Part shown: positions 1-5,657 of the stretch, in pieces
Layout of the letters: every line of letters begins with the position of its first letter
Numbering within the stretch: the first letter of the stretch is position 1
NCBI GenBank assembly: GCA_036403035.1
Contig: DASWRT010000175.1
Span: 1-8,384 of the forward strand
Origin: DASWRT01 sp036403035
GTDB lineage: Bacteria > Pseudomonadota > Alphaproteobacteria > ATCC43930 > CGMCC-115725
DNA: 8,384 nucleotides
Direction: 5' to 3'
Made by a program: the position numbers and the translations under genes
Notes under the pieces: generated by a model
The model's input: only the letters and a program-made list of their open reading frames with translations
Database searches by the model: none
What the model was told of the DNA's origin: nothing

Positions 1-133
1 GGTCCGGATGGAAGTGTCGCCACACATTGACGCCGGCACGGTAGCATTCGACCGGTGGTCGCCCTTCGCGCAACGCCGCCTCGAACGCTTCGAGTACCTG
101 ATCGCTCACGTTTCCATCCCCGAGCAACGCCAC
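1..133 (-). CDS. Hypothetical protein, N-terminal fragment (runs off the left edge)
   Basis: An open frame on the minus strand enters from the left edge. About 44 N-terminal residues are visible and include AFEAALREGRPPVECYRAG followed by VNVWRHFHPD. The stretch is balanced in composition and helix-rich, unlike the arginine-rich shadow frames around it. I do not recognise the family. Two starts are possible. A GTG at 133-131 has a good Shine-Dalgarno match (GAGGTG) five bases upstream. A second GTG at 109-107, giving a protein that begins VSDQVLEAF, has only a weaker GGGGA upstream. I chose the first because of its ribosome site. The gene lies 161 bp downstream of the RraA-family gene on the same strand, so it may be co-transcribed or independent. 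The rest of the gene is outside the window. Confidence 0.45.
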   Translation of the reverse strand, partial: MALLGDGNVSDQVLEAFEAALREGRPPVECYRAGVNVWRHFHPD

Positions 134-294
134 CACCGCACCTCGTCGCCATAACGGTCTTCTTCGGCTTGAATTACATCAAGGGAGTCAGGCCGTTCCG
201 GCTGATCCGAACACGAGAGTCGGGACGATTGGGATTGCGTGCCGGGCGAAATATTACGCCTTTCGGAGGAATACAGAGCAGACTTCCACGCCGG
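134..294. other. Intergenic region between the RraA-family gene and the left-edge gene
   Basis: No convincing gene is present; the frames open here are arginine- and proline-rich shadows. The stretch is somewhat less GC-rich than its flanks. It holds one small inverted repeat, CTTGA (168-172) with TCAAG (179-183) around a 6-base loop, about 35 bases upstream of the preferred start of the left-edge gene. I see no GC-rich hairpin with a T-run that would make a clear terminator for the RraA-family gene. Confidence 0.4.
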
Positions 295-1032
295 TCAGTC
301 GTTCGGTCCCCGCCGTGACCGATACCGTTGCAGGGTTGCATCGTCCGGTGGATAGACGCCGAACAGGGAACGGCCGCCGCGGATCTCCGCAAGCAGGAAG
401 TCTTCGAGCCGATCCTGCTCGGTCGCCGCAGCGGCGACCTCGTCGGCAAGCGCCGCGGGTATGACGACGACGCCGTCGCCGTCCCCGACCACGACGTCGC
501 CCGGAAACACCGCGACGCCGCCGCAGCCGATCGGCACGTTCATGTCGGCCGCGAGGTGGCGTGCGACGTTGGGCGGCGCGGCCGGACCGGCGCAATAGAT
601 CGGCAGGCCGAGCGAAGCCGCCGTCGCGGCGTCGCGAATGCCGCCGTCCGCGACGAGGCCGGCTGCGCCGCGGGCCTGCATCCGCGCGACCAGGATGGCG
701 CCGGCCGCGGCCACGCCCGCCTCGCCCCGGCAATCCATCACCAGCACCGCGCCCGCCGGGATGGTCTCGATCGTCTTGCGCTGCGGATGCTCCCGGCTGC
801 CGAGCGATTCCATCGTCGCAAGATCCTCGCGCGCCGGGATGTAGCGGAGCGTCACGGCCACGCCGACCATGTTTCCGGCCGTGCCTCCGGCGGTGCCCAG
901 GGGTGGCGGCGGCAGGAGCGGCCGCACGCCCTGCATGAAAATGTTGCGATATCCGCGCTTCAGGAGCTGCGTCGTGAGCGTCGCCGTGCTCACCGTCCCC
1001 AGCGTCGCGCGTGTCTTGTCGTTCAGGTTCAT
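295..1032 (-). CDS. RraA family protein ("ribonuclease activity regulator RraA" / HMG-aldolase-like fold)
   Basis: A 245-residue protein of the RraA/MenG-like family. The diagnostic signature DGGIRD lies at residues 129-134, and a GDGDGVVVIP block lies near residues 183-192. In characterised family members, 4-hydroxy-4-methyl-2-oxoglutarate aldolases, the Arg-Asp pair (here R133 and D134) binds pyruvate and the divalent metal. The N-terminus (VSTATLTTQLLKRG), the IPARED segment (65-70) and the PIGCGGVAVFPGDV block (167-180) match the longer subfamily that databases call ribonuclease activity regulator RraA. True RNase E inhibition is documented only for E. coli-type RraA, so an aldolase or decarboxylase role on a keto acid is at least as likely. 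The ATG at 1032 is chosen because GGGAGG sits 6 bases upstream; the frame stays open further up, but without ribosome-site support. It is divergent from the small exported protein. The family call is firm, the substrate unknown. Confidence 0.9.
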   Translation of the reverse strand: MNLNDKTRATLGTVSTATLTTQLLKRGYRNIFMQGVRPLLPPPPLGTAGGTAGNMVGVAVTLRYIPAREDLATMESLGSREHPQRKTIETIPAGAVLVMDCRGEAGVAAAGAILVARMQARGAAGLVADGGIRDAATAASLGLPIYCAGPAAPPNVARHLAADMNVPIGCGGVAVFPGDVVVGDGDGVVVIPAALADEVAAAATEQDRLEDFLLAEIRGGRSLFGVYPPDDATLQRYRSRRGPND

Positions 1033-1158
1033 CGATCGCCTCCCAATCGCCGATGCGGTGCCCCGTTCGGACGGATCAACAACGAGAGTGACGGAGTGGA
1101 CGGGGGAACGCCACCAGCAGTGCCGTGTTCGGCGCGTAGGCATCCGATGGGGTCAGAG
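1033..1158. promoter_or_regulatory. Divergent intergenic region, RraA-family gene and small exported protein
   Basis: These 126 bp separate two genes pointing apart, so promoters for both should lie here, although an upstream start for the plus-strand gene at 1147 would shorten the region. The minus-strand ribosome site (GGGAGG) is at its left end. I could not pick out a convincing -35/-10 pair or a clear operator on either strand. The assignment rests on gene layout only. Confidence 0.3.
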
Positions 1159-1530
1159 ATGAGCTTTTCTCCGTCGCCGCTCCGCGGCGTCATCAGCCAC
1201 CCCGCATCGGCGCTGGCTGCCGTGATCCTGCTGGCCACGGCCGCCGGGACCGCCTATGCGCAGGGTGGCGGCGGCGGAAGCGGCGACGGCGACGCGGGGA
1301 CGACGAAACCAGCCGTCTTGTCCCTGGGCAGCATATCGGGCAGTTCCGGCGCTGAATTACAGGCACCGCTCCTCGGCGCAGCGGTTGCGCGAGTCATCGG
1401 TCGAGGCCTTCGGGTTGACGAGGTGCTCGCGGATGTGAACCTCGATGACTTCGGCGATGCCTTGCGCAAACTGCACCGCTGGGACCCACGAAGAACCGAC
1501 GCCGTTGCGCTCGAGCGGCTTACCAGTTGA
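1159..1530 (+). CDS. Small exported protein of unknown function
   Basis: A 123-residue protein with a typical Sec signal peptide: a short n-region, a hydrophobic core at about residues 17-30 (SALAAVILLATAAG), and a likely signal peptidase I site AYA|Q after residue 34. A glycine-rich linker (QGGGGGSGDGD, 35-45) follows, then a compact, probably helical C-terminal half rich in Leu, Asp and Arg (about 65-123). It has no cysteine or recognisable catalytic motif, and I do not recognise the family. Third codon positions are mostly G or C in this frame, which together with the signal peptide separates it from the arginine-rich shadow frames here. Start choice is uncertain. ATG 1159 has a weak GGGG element 6 bases upstream, and ATG 1147 would add four residues (MGSE). 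Its stop (1528-1530) overlaps the convergent porin gene by 11 bp. It could be a periplasmic or loosely anchored envelope protein. Confidence 0.6.
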   Translation: MSFSPSPLRGVISHPASALAAVILLATAAGTAYAQGGGGGSGDGDAGTTKPAVLSLGSISGSSGAELQAPLLGAAVARVIGRGLRVDEVLADVNLDDFGDALRKLHRWDPRRTDAVALERLTS

Positions 1531-3169
1531 TCTGTGTGCGCAACGCCACCGCCTGGAAACGCTGTCCTTGTTGGTTGATTCCGTTGGCCGCAAACTTGTT
1601 GACATCGGCGAAGAGGTAATCGAGCAGGAATCGCACATTGGTCGTCGGATACCAGTTGAGCCCGATCTGGAAGATGTCCTGAACACCACCGAAGACGCCA
1701 CCGGTCACCGTCGTCGGCACACCGTGATTGGCGTGGTCGTTGAGGTTGGCGTGGCTGTAGCGCGCGGCGATCTCCCATGCGCCCCAGCCGCCATGGGGAG
1801 GTGAGAACGGCTCCTTCGGCTGCAGCGTCGTCCAGGCGGCCCTCGCAGTCGAGTACGGGCGGTGCTCGCCGGTGATGAACCAGCCGACCTCGCCATAGCC
1901 GCCGTCGAAGGTGAGGAATGGGGCAGGCGTCGCGCTGCTGCTTTGCAGTTGGTCGACCCCGACGATCTGGTACTCGCCGTCGAACCACAGGCTCTTCCAG
2001 CTGCCGGCCAGCTCGATGCCGTAAGTATCGGCATGGGTGGCGTTGATCGTTCCGGTATTGATCAGCGGGGTTGGGTCGATGCGCAGCTCCGGCCGGTCGG
2101 AGAGCGCGATCGTCGTGGCCGAAATGCCGGCGCCGCCCGTGCTGTTGATCCCTGCTGCCGAGCGCGTCGCAATGTTCTGGTTGGGCTGGAATACATAGGA
2201 GCCGTTGATGCCGACATGGAGAAAGGCGTCCTCGGTCCTGACCGGCAGATAGACGGCGCGGCCAACTACCGCAGCTTGCTCGTCGTTGCCGGCGACGCCG
2301 GCCTGAGAGCCGCTGAGATAGCCGGCGGCATACCAGCGCTCGCCGCTGGCGATCGTGGCGAAGGCGGCGCGCGGCTCGCTGCCGGCGATGCTGTTGGTGA
2401 TGTTGCTGATTGCCGGCCGCTCGTTGAAGGTGATGTCGGCCGAACTCACCGCCTCGGCAAAGCTCGCGAAGACGTCCTGATAGCCGATGGTGAAGATGAC
2501 TGGCTTCAGACCAAGATAGGAGGCCGATGCGGTCAGGATCGAGGCCGAGAGCTCGTTGGTGTTGACGCCGCCGAACTCGCCGACGAAGTCATATTGCCAG
2601 TCGCCGAGATAGCGCCCGGTGACGCCGATCCGGCCGCGACGCAAATTGTAGCCGCTGTTGAGGTCGGGGGCGGTCCGCGCATCGGGCCCAGGCCGGCCCG
2701 TCTGGAAATAGTCACCGACATCGAACTGCAGGCGGCCAACGAGGGCGATGCCGGTTTGCCGGCCTTCGGCATCGGTCGTGTAGATTCCGAGACGGCCGTT
2801 GACCGGACCGATGCGCCCGGTACCGGGGCCGGCGGCAGCGACCGCTGGCGGCTTCTCCTGTATCTTCTCCTGCTCGGCCTTTACCGTCGAAAGGTCCTGC
2901 TGCTGCTTCTCGACCGTGCTCGACATTCCGGCGAGACGGTCCTGCAGCTGCTGGATCGTCTGTTGCTGCGCCTGGATCTGCTGCATCTGCTGCAGGAGCT
3001 GCTGCTGCAGCTGCTGCATCTGCTCACGCATCTGCTGAACGGTTTGCGCCGCGGCCGGCGACGCAACGGCGATCGCGGCGAATAGGGCGGTACCGGCAAT
3101 CGCCAGTGCCGGGATCGACCGTTCGCCGACGGGCCGGCGGGTGGAATGCGACCGCTGACAGACCACCAT
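1520..3169 (-). CDS. Outer-membrane porin of the OprO/OprP (phosphate-selective porin) family
   Basis: A 549-residue outer-membrane beta-barrel that would let solutes cross the outer membrane. It begins with a signal peptide (hydrophobic core about 19-36, cleavage near PAAA|Q at 41-42). A glutamine-rich coiled coil follows (about 43-105), then a Pro/Ala/Gly linker and a barrel from about residue 125. The barrel start GRLQFDVGDYFQ, the RRGRIGVTGRYLGDWQYDFVGEF-type stretch (178-199, read here in parts), the EVGWFITGEHRPY segment (427-439) and the late strand GAWEIAARYSHANL are characteristic of PF07396 porins. The chain ends with alternating residues and a terminal aromatic (QINW), as expected for the BAM recognition strand. 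ATG 3169 is preceded by GGAGG four bases upstream. Phosphate or polyphosphate selectivity is known for Pseudomonas OprP and OprO only; the substrate here is undetermined. It is divergent from a binding-protein gene, which suggests shared regulation. Confidence 0.92.
   Translation of the reverse strand: MVVCQRSHSTRRPVGERSIPALAIAGTALFAAIAVASPAAAQTVQQMREQMQQLQQQLLQQMQQIQAQQQTIQQLQDRLAGMSSTVEKQQQDLSTVKAEQEKIQEKPPAVAAAGPGTGRIGPVNGRLGIYTTDAEGRQTGIALVGRLQFDVGDYFQTGRPGPDARTAPDLNSGYNLRRGRIGVTGRYLGDWQYDFVGEFGGVNTNELSASILTASASYLGLKPVIFTIGYQDVFASFAEAVSSADITFNERPAISNITNSIAGSEPRAAFATIASGERWYAAGYLSGSQAGVAGNDEQAAVVGRAVYLPVRTEDAFLHVGINGSYVFQPNQNIATRSAAGINSTGGAGISATTIALSDRPELRIDPTPLINTGTINATHADTYGIELAGSWKSLWFDGEYQIVGVDQLQSSSATPAPFLTFDGGYGEVGWFITGEHRPYSTARAAWTTLQPKEPFSPPHGGWGAWEIAARYSHANLNDHANHGVPTTVTGGVFGGVQDIFQIGLNWYPTTNVRFLLDYLFADVNKFAANGINQQGQRFQAVALRTQINW
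2941..3041. repeat. CTG/CAG-rich low-complexity tract inside the porin gene
   Basis: Imperfect CTG-rich triplets dominate these 101 bases on the plus strand. On the coding (minus) strand they read as CAG/CAA/ATG codons for a Gln/Met/Leu heptad-like segment (precursor residues about 43-77) in the mature N-terminus of the porin. Triplets are interrupted often, and the hydrophobic residues fall at coiled-coil spacing, so selection on protein shape explains the repetition better than pure slippage. The tract could still vary in length between strains. Confidence 0.7.
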
Positions 3170-3351
3170 CGTGCCTCCAGGTCACCGCAGCAACGACACC
3201 GGCTGCCCGCATAGGCGCCCGGCGAAAGGAAACAATCGAAGCGCGAAAGCATTCCACGAGCGACAAGGAACTTTGCGCATGGAGACGCGAAGCAGCTTGC
3301 ACGCCGCCCGCCGATATCGTCGAATAACAACACGATAGCAGGAGGATTCCG
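3170..3351. promoter_or_regulatory. Divergent control region between porin and binding-protein genes
   Basis: This 182-bp gap separates the porin (minus) from the binding protein (plus), so both promoters should be here. For the porin, TTGTTT (3235-3230, minus) with a 16-base spacer to TATGCG (3213-3208) is a weak sigma70-like candidate, three of six matches in each box. For the plus gene, no promoter is clear. A perfect 6-base inverted repeat, TATCGT (3315-3320) and ACGATA (3332-3337) with an 11-base AT-rich loop, ends two bases before the AGGAGG ribosome site (3340-3345). It could be an operator half-site pair or a leader hairpin. These are readings by eye and weak individually. Confidence 0.4.
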
Positions 3352-4581
3352 ATGGGACCGGGCATCTGGGCGGCCCTCTCCGGCTGCGCGTTCGGGTTGC
3401 TGGCCGCCGTGGCTGGTGGACCGGCGCAGGCGCAGATCTCGGACAACGTCGTCCGCATCGGCGTGATCAACGACATGTCCGGCCCGTTCGCCGACGTCAC
3501 CGGGCCGGGCGGCGTGCTCGGCGCGCAGATGGCGGCGGAGGATTTCGGCGGCTCGGTGAACGGCGCCAGAATCGACATCATCAGCGGCGACCATCAGAAC
3601 AAGGCCGACGTCGCCTCGGCGCTCGCCCGCCGCTGGTTCGAGACCGAGGGCGTCGACGCCATTGCCGAAGTCCCGATCAGCGCGGCGGCGATCGCGGTGC
3701 TGGAGGTCGCGCGCACCCAGAACAAGGCGTTCCTGATCTCCGGCGGCGCGCTGTCCGACTTTACCGGCAAGCTCTGCTCGCCGATCTCCGTGCATTGGGC
3801 CGACGACAGCCTTGCTCTCGCCCAGGGCAACGCCCGCGCCGTGGTCGAGAGCGGCGGAAAGAGCTGGTTCTTCATCACCTCGGATTATGCGTTCGGGCGC
3901 AGCATGGAGCGCGACGCGAGCGCCGTCGTGACGGCGGCCGGCGGGACCGTGGTCGGTGTGGTGCGGCATCCGCTGGGCACCCAGGACTTCTCCTCGTACC
4001 TGCTCCAGGCGCAATCGTCGAAGGCGCAGGTGATCGGGCTCGCCAACGTCGCCACCGAAACCGTCAACACGATCAAGCAGGCGCGCGAGTTCGGGATCGT
4101 CGGCGGCGGGCAGCGGCTCGCCGCGTTCCTGTTCTTCGTCAACGACGTGCGCGGCGTCGGCCTCAACGCGGCCCAGGGGCTTTACCTGACGACCAGCTTC
4201 TACTGGGATTACGACGACGCCACCCGCGCCTTCGCGAAGCGGTTCTACGACCGTATCGGCAAGATGCCGAACCACGAGCAGGCGGCGAACTACTCGGCCG
4301 TGCTGCATTACCTCAAGGCGATCAAGGCCGCCGGCACCGACGACGCGAAGACCGTCGTGCGCAAGATGAAAGAGCTTCCGGTGGAAGACTTCTTCACCAA
4401 GGGCAAGGTGCAGCTCCGGAAGGATGGACGGCTGATGAACGATCTCATCCTATTCGAGGTGAAATCGCCCGCCGAATCGAAAGGCAAATGGGATCTCTAC
4501 AAGCCGATAAAGCGCATCCCGGCCGGCGAGGCGTACCGGCCGCTTGGAAAGAGTGAGTGCCCTTTGCTCAATGAAATGTAG
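3352..4581 (+). CDS. ABC transporter substrate-binding protein, branched-chain-amino-acid type (Peripla_BP_6)
   Basis: A 409-residue periplasmic binding protein of the LivJ/LivK-like class. A Sec signal peptide (residues 1-27, likely AQA|Q) precedes the first beta strand, VRIGVINDMSGPFADVTGPGG (34-54). That stretch is the usual N-lobe opening, in which the D-M-S-G segment faces the ligand. Further family marks are SDYAFGRSME (177-186, start of the second lobe), a HPLGTQDFSSYL strand-helix (206-217), and the C-terminal hinge with SFYWDYDDATRAFAKRF (282-298) and YSAVLHYLKAIKAAGTDD. It is not an obvious lipoprotein, since its early Cys12 has no lipobox context. AGGAGG lies 6 bases before the ATG. 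Members of this expanded alphaproteobacterial group bind amino acids, aromatic acids or other carboxylates, so the ligand cannot be named. No permease or ATPase gene follows; the next gene is a PAS protein. It is an orphan or feeds a transporter encoded elsewhere. Confidence 0.92.
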   Translation: MGPGIWAALSGCAFGLLAAVAGGPAQAQISDNVVRIGVINDMSGPFADVTGPGGVLGAQMAAEDFGGSVNGARIDIISGDHQNKADVASALARRWFETEGVDAIAEVPISAAAIAVLEVARTQNKAFLISGGALSDFTGKLCSPISVHWADDSLALAQGNARAVVESGGKSWFFITSDYAFGRSMERDASAVVTAAGGTVVGVVRHPLGTQDFSSYLLQAQSSKAQVIGLANVATETVNTIKQAREFGIVGGGQRLAAFLFFVNDVRGVGLNAAQGLYLTTSFYWDYDDATRAFAKRFYDRIGKMPNHEQAANYSAVLHYLKAIKAAGTDDAKTVVRKMKELPVEDFFTKGKVQLRKDGRLMNDLILFEVKSPAESKGKWDLYKPIKRIPAGEAYRPLGKSECPLLNEM

Positions 4582-4614
4582 CAGGCCGATGCGGCACGAC
4601 GGGGTTATCCCTCG

Positions 4615-4653
4615 AACTGGCAATAATCAGTTAGCTTTTATCATCTAAAAGTT
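4615..4653. repeat. AT-rich island with two adjacent inverted repeats
   Basis: About 28% G+C over 39 bases, in a window that is about two thirds G+C. The first repeat is AACTG (4615-4619) with CAGTT (4628-4632) around an 8-base loop. The second is CTTTTA (4635-4640) with TAAAAG (4646-4651) around the 5-base loop TCATC. It can be extended by one G-U and one A-T pair on each side in RNA (4633-4634 with 4652-4653). It begins 34 bases after the binding-protein stop and lies just before the PAS gene. It could act as a regulator-binding site, a leader hairpin or a weak terminator; it lacks the GC-rich stem of a standard terminator. Confidence 0.55.
4617..4644 (+). promoter_or_regulatory. Candidate sigma70-type promoter for the PAS_5 gene
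   Basis: CTGGCA (4617-4622, four of six to the -35 consensus), a 16-base spacer, and TATCAT (4639-4644, five of six to the -10 consensus). Transcription would begin near 4651, giving a leader of about 30 bases to the GTG start at 4682. The -10 box overlaps the loop side of the CTTTTA/TAAAAG inverted repeat, so a protein bound there would compete with RNA polymerase. This is a consensus match only. Confidence 0.4.
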
Positions 4654-4681
4654 GCGCCATCCTGACCCGATGGAGGGGCAC

Positions 4682-5263
4682 GTGGCGGGATTGGAATACC
4701 CGTTCGTCGCATCGCAGCGTATCGCCGGACAGCCGCTGATCGCCGCGTTGCTCGATTACTGGGAGGCGAAACGCGGCGACCGTCCGATGCCGGACCGTTG
4801 CGACATCGATCCGGCGGAGCTTCCGCCGAAGCTGCTGCCTCATCTGTTGCTCGGCGAGACCTTGGACGGCGGGACCCGGTGGCGCTACCGGCTCGTCGGC
4901 ACCGAGATCGTGCGGCGCCTCGGCTTCGATCCGACTGGCAAGTATATCGACGACGTCCTGGGCGGCTCATACCTCGCCTACGTGGAACGGCTCAACGCCG
5001 AGATCTACCGCACGCGCTGTCCGGTCTACTCCGAGAGCCTGTTCCGCTGGGACGAGCGACGCCACCTCTTCACGCGCCGGCTCTGGCTGCCGCTGACCCG
5101 CTTCGGCGCCGAGGATGTGGCGATCGTCCTGGCAGCCCAGACCTTCGAAGCGCCGAGCGGCGAACCGTGCGAGCCGTTGGTGCTCCCGCTCGACCACGCG
5201 CACATCGACGAGACCGGGCGCGCTCGACTGATCTACGGGACCGGTCCGCGGCAGGACGCCTGA
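4682..5263 (+). CDS. PAS domain-containing protein (PAS_5 family)
   Basis: A 193-residue soluble protein with no signal peptide or membrane segment. The opening pattern LLDYWEAKRGDRPMPDRCDIDPAELPPKLLPHLLL (residues 23-57, read here as family marks) is the signature of PAS_5 (PF07310), followed by RWRYRLVGTEIVRRLGFDPTG (66-86). These single-domain PAS proteins are common in Rhodospirillales and Hyphomicrobiales and presumably sense a small ligand, but their partners and outputs are largely unknown. No kinase, GGDEF or HTH domain is attached. Start choice: GGAGGGG (4672-4678) precedes GTG 4682 by three bases, counted from the end of the G-run, whereas ATG 4670 and TTG 4652 have no ribosome site. 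The predicted transcription start near 4651 also argues against TTG 4652. ATG 4670 would add four residues. It follows the binding-protein gene by 100 bp, with its own promoter candidate. Confidence 0.85.
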   Translation: MAGLEYPFVASQRIAGQPLIAALLDYWEAKRGDRPMPDRCDIDPAELPPKLLPHLLLGETLDGGTRWRYRLVGTEIVRRLGFDPTGKYIDDVLGGSYLAYVERLNAEIYRTRCPVYSESLFRWDERRHLFTRRLWLPLTRFGAEDVAIVLAAQTFEAPSGEPCEPLVLPLDHAHIDETGRARLIYGTGPRQDA

Positions 5264-5312
5264 TGCTGGGGGCATGCTCCCGCCGCCGCGCCAGCCCGGC
5301 GACGCCGTTCCG
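5264..5312. other. Short convergent gap between PAS_5 and lipoprotein genes
   Basis: These 49 bases separate two stop codons facing each other. They contain a near-palindrome, GGGGGCATGCTCCC (5270-5283), centred on GCATGC with one mismatched pair (a G facing a T) and no loop. It has no following T-run, so it does not qualify as a standard terminator on either strand. Confidence 0.3.
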
Positions 5313-5657
5313 CTACAGCCAGTGGCCGGAAACCCAGACCCAGCCCTGAGGCCGCGCGACCCAATGGCCCGGTTCCCAGCGCGCGGCGCGGTACGGCCGC
5401 TCGACATATTCGCCGGAAATCCAGACGTAGGTGCGGCCGTCCCAGTGCCAGTGGCCGGGATGCCACTCGACGATCTCGGCCGGTCGCGACGGCGGCGGGA
5501 CGACCTCGACCCTGGGCGGCGGCGGCGCAACCGGCGCAACGACCTCGACGGAAGCTCGCGGCGGCGGCGGCCCATAGGCAACGCAGCCCGACAGCGCCGC
5601 CAGCGAAAGCGAGGCGGCGGCGAAAGCGAGCAAAGTACGGTTCGAACGACGTGACAT
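5313..5657 (-). CDS. WxxGxW-repeat (YXWGXW) lipoprotein
   Basis: A 114-residue predicted lipoprotein. The signal peptide has an n-region SRRSNR, a hydrophobic core at 9-22 and the lipobox LSGC, with Cys25 as the lipidated residue. A Pro/Val-rich linker (29-59) follows, then four WxxGxW-type units: W65-W70, W79-Y83 (its last position a tyrosine), W94-W99 and W108-W113. This is the YXWGXW/WxxGxW repeat class, found in small envelope lipoproteins of proteobacteria. Its function is not established; roles in cell-surface or peptidoglycan contact are guesses. The residue after Cys is Val, not Asp, so by the E. coli +2 rule it would go to the outer membrane. The ATG at 5657 has AGAGGG with a 6-base spacer, better than the in-frame ATG at 5702, which would put charged residues before the signal peptide. 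It is convergent with the PAS gene and divergent from the HMA_2 gene. Confidence 0.85.
   Translation of the reverse strand: MSRRSNRTLLAFAAASLSLAALSGCVAYGPPPPRASVEVVAPVAPPPPRVEVVPPPSRPAEIVEWHPGHWHWDGRTYVWISGEYVERPYRAARWEPGHWVARPQGWVWVSGHWL

Noticed and set aside
168..183. CTTGA/TCAAG inverted repeat as an operator
   Set aside because: A five-base stem with a six-base loop is expected by chance in this length, and no promoter boxes sit around it at proper spacing.
254..733. Arginine-rich minus-strand frame inside the RraA-family gene
   Set aside because: It is a low-complexity shadow of the RraA-family gene in another frame.
2941..3041. Possible CRISPR or tandem repeat array
   Set aside because: The repetition is of triplets in a coding sequence with constant interruptions. 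There are no spacers or fixed-length repeats.
1862..3085. A 407-residue plus-strand open frame across the porin gene
   Set aside because: It lies entirely antisense to a well-recognised porin. It has no signal, domain or ribosome site, and its composition is that of a shadow of G/C-ending codons.
2881..4308. A 475-residue minus-strand open frame across the binding-protein gene
   Set aside because: It is antisense to an intact Peripla_BP_6 gene and crosses the divergent promoter region. It has no recognisable fold and is rich in His/Arg/Asp, as expected of an antisense frame.
4617..4636. Sigma54-type promoter (TGGCA followed by TTAGC)
   Set aside because: The GG-to-GC spacing is three bases longer than the strict 10-base spacing needed, so a sigma70-type reading is preferred.
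4615..4650. Rho-independent terminator after the binding-protein gene
   Set aside because: The stems are short and AT-rich and lack a GC-rich stem with a clean T-run. The region fits a promoter or operator better.
5270..5283. Near-palindrome GGGGGCATGCTCCC as a terminator between convergent genes
   Set aside because: There is no loop, one mismatched pair and no T-run on either strand.
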